A DNA stretch of 64,000 nucleotides from Planococcus wigleyi (GTDB taxonomy: Bacteria > Bacillota > Bacilli > Bacillales_A > Planococcaceae), in the NCBI RefSeq assembly GCF_014836985.1, contig NZ_JACSPU010000001.1, positions 1,082,833-1,146,832 on the forward strand, read 5' to 3'. The notes below the pieces were generated by a model that had not been told where the DNA came from, searched no databases, and saw only the letters and a program-made list of their open reading frames with translations. Shown here in pieces: positions 15,326 to 25,205 of the stretch (the first letter of the stretch is position 1; each line of letters opens with the position of its first letter). The translations under genes and the position numbers were made by a program.

Positions 15326-16186
15326 ATGAAACGAATCGTTACCCTATTGGCAGCAAGCTTGGCGTTGACAGCATTTACAGGATCAGCACTTGGTGCCGAA
15401 CAGGGAGAAGCAGGCAAGGTGTTAACCAAACAGCAGCAGCAAAAGATGGTGAATATTGCGCATCGTGGAGCTTCGGGACATGCACCTGAGAATACGATGG
15501 AAGCATTTCAAAAAGGCGTTGAAATGAAATCGGACTATATTGAAATTGATGTCCAAATGACAAAGGATGGAGAGCTCATCGTCATTCACGATACGACAGT
15601 GGATCGTACAACCAATGGAACGGGCAAAGTCGGCGACTTAACGTTGGAGGAATTTGAGCAGTTGGATGCCGGCAGCTGGTTCAGTGAAGCTTATGCGGGT
15701 GAAGAGGTTCCGACTTTTGAAGAAGTGTTGGATGCATTCCGCGGGAAAACGGGCATTTTAATCGAATTGAAGGCACCGGAACTTTATCCGGGAGTGGAAG
15801 AGAAAATTGCGGATGCATTGATCGAACGAAATATGAGTAAGCCGAATAACAACAAAATCATCATCCAATCCTTCAATCACGAATCCATGAAAAAATCGAA
15901 AGAGCTGTTGCCGAATCTCTCCCATGGCGTTTTGACAGGAGGCAGTTGGGCGAATGTAACCGAAGAGCAATTAGCTCAATTTGCGGCTTACGCTGATTAC
16001 TTTAATCCAACAATGAACATCGTCACGCACGAATTGGTGAGTGATGTCCATGAAGCGGGGATGGATATTTTTCCGTACACTTCAAGAACGCAAGAACAAG
16101 CATGGCGGCTATTCGATTTGAATGTCGATGGAATCATTACTGATTTTCCGGAGCATGTTTATTCTCATCCCGTGAAAAACTCATAA
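15326..16186 (+). CDS. glpQ: Secreted glycerophosphodiester phosphodiesterase
   Basis: The 286-residue enzyme has a signal peptide (about residues 1-24, cleavage after GSALGA) and the GDPD TIM-barrel: IAHRGASGHAPENT near residue 44 with the catalytic histidine, EIDVQMTKDGELIVIHD near 72-90 with metal-binding acids and the second histidine, then DRTTNGTGK. It hydrolyses glycerophosphodiesters, and possibly teichoic acid degradation products, to glycerol-3-phosphate outside the cell. AAGGAGTGG precedes the ATG. A PHO-box-like array sits about 60-90 bases upstream, consistent with phosphate-starvation control. Single gene between terminators. The symbol follows the B. subtilis counterpart; other GDPD paralogues exist. 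Confidence 0.85.
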   Translation: MKRIVTLLAASLALTAFTGSALGAEQGEAGKVLTKQQQQKMVNIAHRGASGHAPENTMEAFQKGVEMKSDYIEIDVQMTKDGELIVIHDTTVDRTTNGTGKVGDLTLEEFEQLDAGSWFSEAYAGEEVPTFEEVLDAFRGKTGILIELKAPELYPGVEEKIADALIERNMSKPNNNKIIIQSFNHESMKKSKELLPNLSHGVLTGGSWANVTEEQLAQFAAYADYFNPTMNIVTHELVSDVHEAGMDIFPYTSRTQEQAWRLFDLNVDGIITDFPEHVYSHPVKNS

Positions 16187-16201
16187 TTTAATAAATACAC
16201 A

Positions 16202-16263
16202 AAGCACCCCAATCCATAAGAAGCTCAGCTGCCACTTTGAACTTCTTCGACTGGGGTGTTTAT
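16202..16263. terminator. Terminator, probably bidirectional
   Basis: AAGCACCCCAAT pairs with GACTGGGGTGTTT across a long loop that itself has an inner AAGAAG/CTTCTT pairing. Confidence 0.65.
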
Positions 16264-16509
16264 TATTCTCGTTAAAGCTTTTCCTTGTTTTCGCATTTCC
16301 CTTAAAGAAGTAAGCATGTGAATGATCTTCTCATATTTTATAAATTAGATATGTGTTTTTGAGATAGTAGTCTGTAAATTGTGAATTCTTAGATGTATAA
16401 TTGAGTATACAGAATGAAATCGGATAATCGTTCAATAGACGATTAAAAATTACTAAAAATGATGTTGTATAAAATCCAGAGGGGGAACTTTGAAAGAAGG
16501 GAGAAAATC

Positions 16510-17367
16510 ATGATTAAAATCCGGCTTGAAAGAGATTTTAATGTCGCTCCAGAATTGCTTTGGGAACTTGTGGTTGATCCGGATCATTATCGTTTTTGGA
16601 CAGAAGCCTTCTCTGAAGGCTCCACCTTTTACGGGGAATGGACAAAGGGCAGCAAGATTCGTTTTGTGGGGGAAGATGAAAATGGGCTGGAAAGTGGAAT
16701 GATATCGGAAATTGCAGAAAGCCGATGGCCAGAGTTTATTTCAATCAAGCATGTGGGCTTGGTGATGGGGGGCGTCGATGACTATGATTCTCCTACGGCT
16801 CGGGAATGGACGCCAGGCCTCGAGAATTATACATTCACCTCAAAGGAAGACGGCACGTGTACTTTTGAAGTAGAACAGGATGTCCCGGAAGAAGAGGCTG
16901 AAGAGTTTAAAGCTAACTGGGAAAGTTCTTTTGACCGCATGGCGATTCGGCTCCAAACCAGTGGAGATGTAGGAAAAGTGATCACCCTTCGTGAAAAGTC
17001 GAGCCAACGTCCCGAGGAGATTTGGGAAAAGCTTGTCACGCCTGAAAAAGTAAAGTCGTGGAATTACGCCAGCGATGATTGGCATTGTCCGAACGCTGAA
17101 AATACATTAGCGATTGGAGGCGAATTCCACTACGAAATGGCTGCTAAGGACGGCAGTGAATCTTTTGATTTTGGGGGCACCTACACAGAAATTGAACCTC
17201 CCAAAAAATTGTATTTTGCGTTGGGTGACGGGCGCAAGGTACGGATCGATATCTTTGAGAAGCCTGATGGCTGTTTGATTGAAGAACGCTTTGAAGCCGA
17301 ACAGCAAAACAATTTGCATCTTCAGCGCCAAGGATGGCAAAGCATTCTGAAAAACTTAGCCGGCTAA
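16510..17367 (+). CDS. Tandem SRPBCC (START/AHSA1-like) domain protein
   Basis: The 285-residue protein contains two copies of the SRPBCC fold: residues about 1-150 (opening IKIRLERDFNVAPELLWELV) and about 155-285 (opening TLREKSSQRPEEIWEKLVTPEKVKSW, with EIEPPKKLYF and a C-terminal helix containing GWQSIL). These domains form a hydrophobic cavity for ligands or act as Hsp90-activator-like modules. The ligand is unknown. The ATG at 16510 follows AGGGAGAAAATC; an upstream in-frame ATG at 16459 is less well placed. No partner gene is adjacent. Two-domain versions are less common than single ones. Confidence 0.8.
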   Translation: MIKIRLERDFNVAPELLWELVVDPDHYRFWTEAFSEGSTFYGEWTKGSKIRFVGEDENGLESGMISEIAESRWPEFISIKHVGLVMGGVDDYDSPTAREWTPGLENYTFTSKEDGTCTFEVEQDVPEEEAEEFKANWESSFDRMAIRLQTSGDVGKVITLREKSSQRPEEIWEKLVTPEKVKSWNYASDDWHCPNAENTLAIGGEFHYEMAAKDGSESFDFGGTYTEIEPPKKLYFALGDGRKVRIDIFEKPDGCLIEERFEAEQQNNLHLQRQGWQSILKNLAG

Positions 17368-17552
17368 TGTAAAGCAGATGCACCTTAAAAAAGATCAGTT
17401 AACTTTTGGAATGGACCTTGTAAAGCGAAAGCTTACAGGGTCCATTTTAACTGGTGAATTGCTATAGCATTGTCCCAGTTTATCCAATTTCCAGACGGGT
17501 AGATACTTATAGATGCATTCACAAAATCTATCTACTAAAGAGGTGCTCACTC

Positions 17553-18545
17553 ATGAAAAACGAAATCATCATAAAAAACAAATTGGGTTTAGGTACAGCG
17601 CCGCTCGGCAATATGTTCAGAGCGGTACCGGAAGATGAAGCGATGAAGACAATCCAGTCCGCCTGGGAAGAAGGCATCCGGTATTTTGATACGGCGCCGT
17701 TTTACGGAGCTGGATTAGCTGAACTTAGACTTGGAGAAGTGTTGTCTTCCTATAAACGGGATGACTTCCTGTTGAGTTCAAAAGTCGGCCGGATTATACT
17801 TGACGAAGAGGAAGAAAAAGAAGGGCTGTTCGAACATGGCCGCAAGAACAAAATACAAACGGATTATACAGAACAAGGGACGCTCCGGTCGATTGAAGAC
17901 AGCTTGAAACGCCTGAAAACAGATCGCTTGGACATGGTCTTTGTGCATGACCTGTCACCGGATTTTCTTGGGGATGAATGGATTACAAAATTTGACGAAG
18001 CACGAAAAGGTGCCTTTAAAGTGCTGGACCGCCTCAGAGATGAAGGGGTCATCAAGGCATGGGGACTCGGTGTCAACACGACAACACCGATCGAAGTGGC
18101 GCTTGAGTTGGAGGGGGCCCATCCGGATTTGAGCTTGTCCGCAACGCAGTACACACTGCTTCAGCATGAACGTGCACTTGAGCGAATGATGCGGCTGGCG
18201 CTTGAAAAAGAAGGCGGACTTGTCATCGGATCGGCCTTCAACTCCGGTGCCTTGCTCGGAGGAGACTATTTTGATTACCAGGAAATTTCGCCTGACATCC
18301 AGAAGAGAGTCAACCACTTTAATGATGTGGCCAATAATCATAATGTGAACTTAAAAGATGCAGCACTTCAATTTTCGACAGCGCATCCGGCAGTGAAGGC
18401 AGTAGTAACAGGTTCAACACGGCCAGATCGCATCAAAGAAGACCTGCAAGCGATGAAGGCGGAGATTCCAGCTGCTTTTTGGGAAGAACTTATGGAAACG
18501 GGACTCGTTTCTTCTAAAGCGGTTTTGCCGGGAAGTAAGATGTAA
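17553..18545 (+). CDS. Aldo/keto reductase
   Basis: The 330-residue protein is an aldo/keto reductase of the aldose-dehydrogenase-like branch. FDTAPFYGAG (about residues 46-55) supplies the catalytic aspartate and tyrosine, SSKVGR (near 80) the lysine, and FVHDLSPD (near 131) the histidine-containing strand. The C-terminal VVTGSTRPDRIKEDL region binds NADP(H). Such enzymes oxidise sugars such as L-fucose or D-threo-aldoses, or reduce aldehydes; the substrate is not fixed by sequence. The ATG at 17553 with AAAGAGGTG upstream is chosen over an ATG 99 bases earlier whose added residues are unlike the family. Confidence 0.9.
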   Translation: MKNEIIIKNKLGLGTAPLGNMFRAVPEDEAMKTIQSAWEEGIRYFDTAPFYGAGLAELRLGEVLSSYKRDDFLLSSKVGRIILDEEEEKEGLFEHGRKNKIQTDYTEQGTLRSIEDSLKRLKTDRLDMVFVHDLSPDFLGDEWITKFDEARKGAFKVLDRLRDEGVIKAWGLGVNTTTPIEVALELEGAHPDLSLSATQYTLLQHERALERMMRLALEKEGGLVIGSAFNSGALLGGDYFDYQEISPDIQKRVNHFNDVANNHNVNLKDAALQFSTAHPAVKAVVTGSTRPDRIKEDLQAMKAEIPAAFWEELMETGLVSSKAVLPGSKM

Positions 18546-18567
18546 ATTAAGTGGATGTAGCAGTAGC

Positions 18568-18603
18568 AAAAAGGTTTCGGTTTAAAAGCCGGAACTTTTT
18601 TTT
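18568..18603 (+). terminator. Terminator after the aldo/keto reductase gene
   Basis: AAAAAGGTTTCGG pairs with CCGGAACTTTTT with one or two bulges; a run of eight T follows. Confidence 0.75.
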
Positions 18604-18691
18604 GTGCTTATTTTTAAATTTGTACGCCATATTATTTTTCGGGAAGAGGGAAATTGCGCTTTTTAGAATTTACTATCTAAGAAATAAAATG

Positions 18692-18732
18692 AATTAAAGG
18701 CCGTACTCGGTAAATGAGTACGGCCTTTAATT
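18692..18732. terminator. Long perfect hairpin, bidirectional terminator
   Basis: A perfect 17-base stem (18692-18708 with 18716-18732) encloses the loop GGTAAAT. Both arms carry A/T ends, so it can stop transcripts from either side. It is 90 bases past a first terminator and has no gene of its own. Confidence 0.8.
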
Positions 18733-18965
18733 GAATTTAAATAGGATATTTCTCTAGTTAAGATAGATTCAGATCAAAGATAATGTCAATCACTAGTGGA
18801 GAAGAAGAATCTTTAAACAAGCCTGTTTTCCACTCTTGGTATTTTCGTACTATTCAGTCTATATTTTCAGGAGTTTAAATTTAATGTTTCTGTTACTATA
18901 TAACTCTTTTGAGAATTATGGCTAAAAACTTAGTTTATATAACGTACAAACTAACTGAATATTGC

Positions 18966-19010
18966 TATAATCATTTTGGGCTTGCAAAGCGGAATATGAA
19001 AACGCTTTCT
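18966..19010 (+). promoter_or_regulatory. Extended -10 promoter and cre box of the xylanase gene
   Basis: TGC-TATAAT (TATAAT at 18966-18971) is an extended -10 element. ATGAAAACGCTTTCT at 18996-19010 matches the catabolite-responsive element consensus WTGNAANCGNWNNCW at every position. It lies just downstream of the expected transcription start, where CcpA bound to phospho-HPr would block transcription when a preferred sugar is available. Confidence 0.75.
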
Positions 19011-19051
19011 TATAAGTGCTTTGCAGACTTAAAACTTCAGACAGGAGGTAG

Positions 19052-20251
<1,200 letters not shown>

Positions 20252-20294
20252 TAAAAAATTGGCTATTTGAGATTTATAACTGTTTCTAATTTTG

Positions 20295-20344
20295 AACTGC
20301 CTTTCCGTTGTTTAGTACTACAAACAACGGAAAGGCAGTTTTTT
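20295..20344 (+). terminator. Strong terminator after the xylanase gene
   Basis: A perfect 19-base stem (20295-20313 with 20322-20340) with an eight-base loop is followed by a run of six T including the arm end. Confidence 0.95.
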
Positions 20345-20588
20345 ATAATATAAAAAATGGGATGCTAAATAGAGGGATACACACCAAGCGGAGTGAAAAG
20401 AATGATACAAATTCGACAGCCTATATCAAATCGTTGGAATTGAGAATGGTCAAGCTGAAGCAACAATAAGATATTCTCATTCACACCTAATCAATTATGA
20501 ACTCCTTAATGGCATTAATCAGTAACCATTCTGCATTGTACTACGGACAGTTTTATATGGTCGGAATAGCAGAGGTCTAGCAGCTAGT
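20345..20588. other. Spacer without recognisable gene
   Basis: No sustained reading frame, start with ribosome site, or repeat is seen in these 244 bases. Short open pieces around 20440-20520 may be the remains of a lost gene, but nothing identifiable is left. Confidence 0.4.
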
Positions 20589-20795
20589 TTATTGCTGATC
20601 TTTTATGTCCCTTGATTTCCTTTTTGTGTATAAAACATAAATAGCATTCAGAATGAACAATACTATAGCGGATGTTAAGAAGCCGAGTATTCCAGGTACA
20701 TTAGGACCAGTTATTAAATAGAAAATAGTAGCTAAAACAAAAGCTGTAAAACCAGCCATACTAAGTTTCCATTGAGAATTTTCTATTTTCTCCAT
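20589..20795 (-). CDS. Small two-helix membrane protein
   Basis: The 68-residue product has two hydrophobic helices (about residues 11-31 and 35-57) joined by a short TGPNVPG turn, with a basic tail KRKSRDIKDQQ that should stay in the cytoplasm. The ATG at 20795 has AAAGGGTGAG nine bases upstream; an in-frame GTG twelve bases earlier is less likely. No family is recognised. It stands alone on the minus strand between non-coding stretches. Confidence 0.6.
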   Translation of the reverse strand: MEKIENSQWKLSMAGFTAFVLATIFYLITGPNVPGILGFLTSAIVLFILNAIYVLYTKRKSRDIKDQQ

Positions 20796-20807
20796 ACCAG
20801 TGCTCAC

Positions 20808-21014
20808 CCTTTCTTATGCAAATAATAGTTCTCTCACAAATGAAGAGCTTTCAATCGTTGAGATAGACCAGTTTCGGACAATACAGATTATTATTAAAAT
20901 TATTTATTTCAATAGTACCAAACTAATAATTTATAACAAACTCTAAGTGATTATTGTAATTAAACATTTTACGTATCATTGAGTCTACAGGAAGCAAATA
21001 ATATCCTCGGTCAA
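20808..21014. other. AT-rich spacer
   Basis: It contains the presumed promoter area of the small membrane protein. No other feature was found. Confidence 0.35.
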
Positions 21015-21048
21015 TAAAAAAGAACTGTAGCATGGTGACTGCAGTTCT
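21015..21048 (-). terminator. Terminator of the nitroreductase gene
   Basis: On the minus strand AGAACTG...CAGTTCT encloses a 14-base loop and is followed by six T. Confidence 0.75.
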
Positions 21049-21068
21049 CATGGAATGTTCAATGATCA

Positions 21069-21746
21069 TTAATTAATCCACTGCACAATTTCTTTCATGT
21101 CTTTTCTTACTCTCGGGAATTTAGGCTCGTCTTCCCGGTAACCAAACGCAACCATAGCCGATACAGCTAAATGGCCATCCTCCAATAAGTTTTCTTCCTC
21201 CAGAAGCTTTTGTACTTTATCGTAATGAAACCCTTCAATTGGACAAGAGTCAATTCCTAGGAAAGCGGCGACAGTCATCATGTTGGCAAAAGGAATATAG
21301 GTTGATTTTCCAGCCCAATCCAACATTGTACGCTCGTTTACCAGGAGATTTTGTTGGTTTTCTTGGAATTCTTTATACGCTTCTTTGATTTGATCATACA
21401 TTTCAGCAGGAAGCCCGGCATTAAGCGATTGATTTTTCGCATATTCGGAGTCGTACTTGGTATCCTTGATGGTTCTTGCAAGAATGATCACGAAATGACT
21501 TGCGGTGGGAAGAGTGCCTCGTGCACCTGGAGTAATTTCTTTCAGCTTTTCTCTGAATTCCTGGTTTTGAATAATGAGGAATTTCCAAGGCTCATAGCCA
21601 ACTGAACTTGGCGAAAGTCGGGCTGCCTCCAAGATTAGATTAAAGTCTTCTTCTGAGATTTTTTTTGATGGGTCAAAGGATTTTATAGCCCGTCTAAATT
21701 GAAACGCATCCAGAATTTCTTGTCTTTTTATTACTTTTTGTGTCAT
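21069..21746 (-). CDS. Nitroreductase family NAD(P)H-dependent oxidoreductase
   Basis: The 225-residue protein is an FMN-binding nitroreductase of the NfsB/YdgI type. FRRAIKSFDPSKKI near residue 19 holds the FMN phosphate contacts, LSPSSVGYEPWKFLII near 46-61 is the family's signature, and GIDSCPIEGFHYDKV near 165 and AFGYREDEPKFPRVRK near 200 form the second FMN contacts. It reduces quinones, nitro groups or flavins in the cytoplasm. The ATG at 21746 has AAGGAAG at good spacing; an in-frame TTG two codons upstream is too close. Monocistronic with its own terminator. The physiological substrate is not known. Confidence 0.9.
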   Translation of the reverse strand: MTQKVIKRQEILDAFQFRRAIKSFDPSKKISEEDFNLILEAARLSPSSVGYEPWKFLIIQNQEFREKLKEITPGARGTLPTASHFVIILARTIKDTKYDSEYAKNQSLNAGLPAEMYDQIKEAYKEFQENQQNLLVNERTMLDWAGKSTYIPFANMMTVAAFLGIDSCPIEGFHYDKVQKLLEEENLLEDGHLAVSAMVAFGYREDEPKFPRVRKDMKEIVQWIN

Positions 21747-22042
21747 GTTCAAAAACTTCCTTCTTCGTTGTATTTAGGCAAGCTAGCTTTTATCAGACTT
21801 CACATCAATAAAAAATAGGTTGATATTTCCCTTGTTTTGATGAGCTTAGCCTAGTCATCCAGTAATTAAGTATAAAAAATGGAAATGTAACATCTTACAC
21901 TTAATCAACTGGCGTTGTACGTTAGACACTATAGGAAAGTTCAGTTGTTATCAAACATCGTGTTTATGCATTTTTATGTGAATCTGTTAATATCATCAAT
22001 TGAACTTTTATTTGAAAGTTTCGTCTTTACTAAAAGGATGAA

Positions 22043-23407
22043 ATGCCAGGAGCGGGAAGTGAACTAATGAAAAATCATCGGAATTTATTGATATCCATAG
22101 GCATCGTGGCTGTTCTTTTTGTGGCGGCCATTATCTACACTCTTGTGAGTAACCAAGATCCGTATAAATTTCATTCGGGATTGGGCTCCGGTCTTTCTGT
22201 CTCTCCAGATGATGAAACGATTTTGTTTTCCTATTATGACCAAGGAGCAGAAGCAATATTCAAAGGCCGCTTGTCAGACGGGGAAGTAGAGAAAGTGACA
22301 GAACCGGTAGACGAGGACCATCGCATGCCGCAATTCTCCCCTAATGGAGAAGACATTCTCTATTTGTCTGCTGGGAATGAAGGTGTTCAGTCTCTTCAGT
22401 ATATGCGTATTGAATCTGGAAGTGAGCCTTTACAATTAACTGGAATGGATGTGCATGTATCCACCGCTGCTTTTTCACCGGACGGGAAAACCATATATTA
22501 TGTAGCGATTCCAGCAGAGGATTTTTTAAAGCCAGAAGGTGAAAAGGAAAACGGAGCTGACTTGTTTTCTGTAAATACCGCGTATGGAGAATTTCTTAAA
22601 TTAACGGATAAAGACGCTTTTGACATGTCTAAACTCTCGGTTTCAGCCGACGGAACCACTCTTTATTACACGGAATTTGACGGGATTCAACAGCTGATAG
22701 CCTATTCACTCGATGAGAAGGTTGAAAGTCCTTATTTGCCTCAGTTTCTTAAAGAGGACCTATATGAACCTTATTTCTCGGAAAATCAAGAGTTGTTGGC
22801 TTATACTGCTGCATCGGAAGAATCCAAAAAGTCCGGCTCGTTATTTGAATACGAACTTTTTTTGATGGAGACTTCAAACGGAGAAAAGAGGACACTTACG
22901 GACTTTCATGCATCAGTGACATCGCCATCGTTTTTTCATCATGAAAACCGGATCGCCTTCTTAATGCAACCGAATTGGCCAGATCAGCCGGAGGTTTATG
23001 AAGCAATGGCCGTTGATTTTGACAGCGGTGAGATAGCGCCGCTGACTTTGGAATTTCCTGAATCGAATAACACGTTTCAGCCAGCCGCTATCGCACGATT
23101 ATTCGTAAACCCGCTAACGGTACCGGGACTTTATATTCTGTTGTTCGGTTTGTTGAGCGTTTACTTTCATTCGGCATTAGACAAAAGATATCTGCCAACT
23201 AAAATAAGTGCGGTTCTTACGGCCATTGTTTTCATAGTCAGTTGTTTAATCCTCTTTATGAACCCGTGGGCTGCTATCGGACTATTTGGATTAGCTGCAG
23301 TTTTGGCCTTCTGTACAGCACTCGTCTTCACTTTTGCATATGTTTATACTGGATTAACAAGTTCAGAGGATGGGGATAATGAAAAAAGTGAAATCTTGAA
23401 GCGGTGA
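22043..23407 (+). CDS. Membrane-anchored beta-propeller (PD40/TolB-like) protein
   Basis: The product of about 454 residues has an N-terminal membrane helix (about residues 15-35), a domain of repeated blades such as SVSPDDETILFSYY, PQFSPNGEDILYLS, AAFSPDGKTIYYV and SVSADGTTLYYTE (about 48-330), and three membrane helices at the C-terminus (about 355-435). The blades match PD40/WD40-like TolB propellers and should lie outside the cell, tied to the membrane at both ends. An in-frame ATG at 22067 is an equally plausible start. No function is known. It is preceded by AAAGGATG, and the propeller probably binds a ligand or wall component (inference). Confidence 0.75.
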   Translation: MPGAGSELMKNHRNLLISIGIVAVLFVAAIIYTLVSNQDPYKFHSGLGSGLSVSPDDETILFSYYDQGAEAIFKGRLSDGEVEKVTEPVDEDHRMPQFSPNGEDILYLSAGNEGVQSLQYMRIESGSEPLQLTGMDVHVSTAAFSPDGKTIYYVAIPAEDFLKPEGEKENGADLFSVNTAYGEFLKLTDKDAFDMSKLSVSADGTTLYYTEFDGIQQLIAYSLDEKVESPYLPQFLKEDLYEPYFSENQELLAYTAASEESKKSGSLFEYELFLMETSNGEKRTLTDFHASVTSPSFFHHENRIAFLMQPNWPDQPEVYEAMAVDFDSGEIAPLTLEFPESNNTFQPAAIARLFVNPLTVPGLYILLFGLLSVYFHSALDKRYLPTKISAVLTAIVFIVSCLILFMNPWAAIGLFGLAAVLAFCTALVFTFAYVYTGLTSSEDGDNEKSEILKR

Positions 23408-23580
23408 AATCAGGGGCGGGATATCAAAAACTACGGAGAAGCATATTTTAAAAGTTCACTGTCTACCGAAGCTGCCCTTAATCATTGGATGTTATAGCAA
23501 GTAAAAAGGAAATGGTATATTACAAAAAAATCCTTTTATGGTAAAGTGAATAGATCCTGTACTAGAAGCGGAGGAGTGAC

Positions 23581-24060
23581 ATGACAACTTTAGTCAAGCG
23601 GCTCGTGGTTTCAACTTTCGTTGTGCTGCTTGTTTTGCTAAGTGCCTGCACAAATGCCGATACTCAAAAAACACTGATGATTGACCATCCAAATGGTTAT
23701 GAGGGAGTTCTGGTCTCCGGTGCTACTTCATTAATTGAAACGAGTGGTTACGAAGAGGTACTGGTCAGTGGAGGAGACAAAGCGAATGAGTTGATTGATG
23801 CATTGAACGGAAGTGAACTTGTCGAAGCAAGTGAAGATGAACTTGAAAGCAGAACAGCTGACCTGGAAGCACCAGGAAGTTACCGAATGCTGCTTTACAA
23901 CAAACCAAGCGTCAACAGTACTAGCGAGGATATTTATCCGATCCTATTCTATAAAGATGGAACGATTCAAGTGAACCAAGAAGGAACCTCTTATTTTATC
24001 GCCGAACCACCCAAAGATTTGCTGACTAAATTGAAGTCGGATTGGGATATTGTTTTTTAA
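23581..24060 (+). CDS. Putative lipoprotein
   Basis: The 159-residue product has a lipoprotein signal: basic start, hydrophobic core, and lipobox LLSAC with the cysteine at residue 23. The mature part is acidic, with regularly spaced Ser/Glu/Gly and no recognised domain. AGCGGAGGAGTGAC precedes the ATG, a good ribosome site. It would be anchored on the outer face of the membrane. It is close behind the beta-propeller gene but separated by about 170 bases, so it is probably transcribed on its own. Confidence 0.75.
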   Translation: MTTLVKRLVVSTFVVLLVLLSACTNADTQKTLMIDHPNGYEGVLVSGATSLIETSGYEEVLVSGGDKANELIDALNGSELVEASEDELESRTADLEAPGSYRMLLYNKPSVNSTSEDIYPILFYKDGTIQVNQEGTSYFIAEPPKDLLTKLKSDWDIVF

Positions 24061-24264
24061 GAGTAAAAGATTTTTGCAACCAAAATATTCACAGCCCCTT
24101 TTTAGTCGGCGTGCCTCCAGATGGGAGGTGCTGTTCATTTAGGGGAAGGGGCATGGATGTATAAGAATATACATAACTTATCTAAGCTCTATAGATGGTT
24201 CTAATTCCATCGGTTAAATCAGAAAATTATACATAAAATTTTCCGAAGGAAGGAGGGGGTACCT

Positions 24265-24504
24265 ATTCTAAAAATAAGCAGAATCATCTTCCAAATTGTT
24301 GGAGTCGGATTAGCAGCTTATGTGCTATGGAGCCAAAACTTCGAGTTGATGCCATATGTAATGCTGACGTTGGGAATTTTGATGTTGGCAGCGGGATTTG
24401 AAAGAATTCAAAAGGATAAAAAAGAGTTTTTTGGATACATGTTTGTCGTGATTTCTTTATTTATTTTCTTTGTATCGGCCCAAGGATTCAACGTAAACTA
24501 TTAA
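24265..24504 (+). CDS. DUF3953-like small membrane protein with ATT start
   Basis: The 79-residue reading resembles DUF3953 proteins: ILKISRIIFQIVGVGLAAYV at the front, then NFELMPYVMLTLGILMLAAG, a charged ERIQKDKKEFFGY turn and a last hydrophobic helix. Three membrane segments are predicted. The family-like reading extends upstream of the first conventional start (GTG at 24322, which would remove the first helix). The strong ribosome site GGAAGGAGGGGG at 24249-24259 points to the ATT codon at 24265. ATT starts are rare, so either it is used or the start codon has mutated. No partner gene is evident. Confidence 0.6.
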   Translation: MLKISRIIFQIVGVGLAAYVLWSQNFELMPYVMLTLGILMLAAGFERIQKDKKEFFGYMFVVISLFIFFVSAQGFNVNY

Positions 24505-24588
24505 GAATTTCTCTACAGCAAGAAAGACGCGGGTTGGTGTTCTTTATTTCTAAATTTTAATTTGAAAAGTTTCTTTCGACTATGATCT

Positions 24589-24756
24589 TTAATTAAAAAA
24601 GGTATAAGTGATTAGAGTGAAAATATCTCTGGATACCAAATAGAGAAGCGTTACAACTACAGAAACCGGAACCGCAAACGAAATCAGTTTTGGAAATGAA
24701 ACTTCGTTGAATTTTGTTTTGATTCTTTCAACGGCAGATGAATATTTGTTCTTCAT
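24589..24756 (-). CDS. Small single-pass membrane protein
   Basis: The 55-residue product starts MKNKYSSAVERIKTKFNEV, a basic amphipathic segment, followed by one or two hydrophobic segments (about residues 24-52). TTGGAGGTGATAGG precedes the ATG at 24756, an excellent ribosome site, which is the main evidence that it is translated. No family is recognised. Confidence 0.55.
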   Translation of the reverse strand: MKNKYSSAVERIKTKFNEVSFPKLISFAVPVSVVVTLLYLVSRDIFTLITYTFFN

Positions 24757-24855
24757 CCTATCACCTCCAATCTGCATTCATATGTCTAAGTTTTGATGGT
24801 AACTACCGGTAATCTTTTAGTTGTTGTTAAGAGAAGAAAAGAAAGGAAGATTATT

Positions 24856-25134
24856 TTGCTTAAGAGAATGTACTCCGTTCTGTCGGCAATTTGTTTCGCT
24901 TTAATAATCTTACCGCTTGCACTTCCTTCTTCTCCAGGAGGCTTTGATCCACTAGTCTTCATCCTAGAGATAAATTTCTACTTGCCGCTGGTATTAAGTG
25001 TGGCAGGGATTATACTGGGACTAATCGGACTTAAAGGAAACGTGAGGCTCTACTTGGTTTCGTTTAATGCTTGCGGTCTTGCAATATATATCTTCCTTAC
25101 TTTTATAGCTTTTTTTGGTTTCAAAGAACCTTAA
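24856..25134 (+). CDS. Small membrane protein, three helices
   Basis: The 92-residue product has three hydrophobic segments (about residues 5-25, 35-58 and 67-88). A TTG at 24856 is chosen as start because AAAGGAAGA lies just upstream; the in-frame ATG at 24793 would add a basic leader without a ribosome site. Similar small membrane proteins are common in Bacillales, but no function is known. Followed 71 bases later by a SUKH gene with its own ribosome site. Confidence 0.6.
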   Translation: MLKRMYSVLSAICFALIILPLALPSSPGGFDPLVFILEINFYLPLVLSVAGIILGLIGLKGNVRLYLVSFNACGLAIYIFLTFIAFFGFKEP

Positions 25135-25205
25135 TCTGTCAATAAAATTTACTTATTATCAGTAAAATTTGGTTCTAAAAAAAGTTATAAGAGGGGGAAT
25201 ATATA

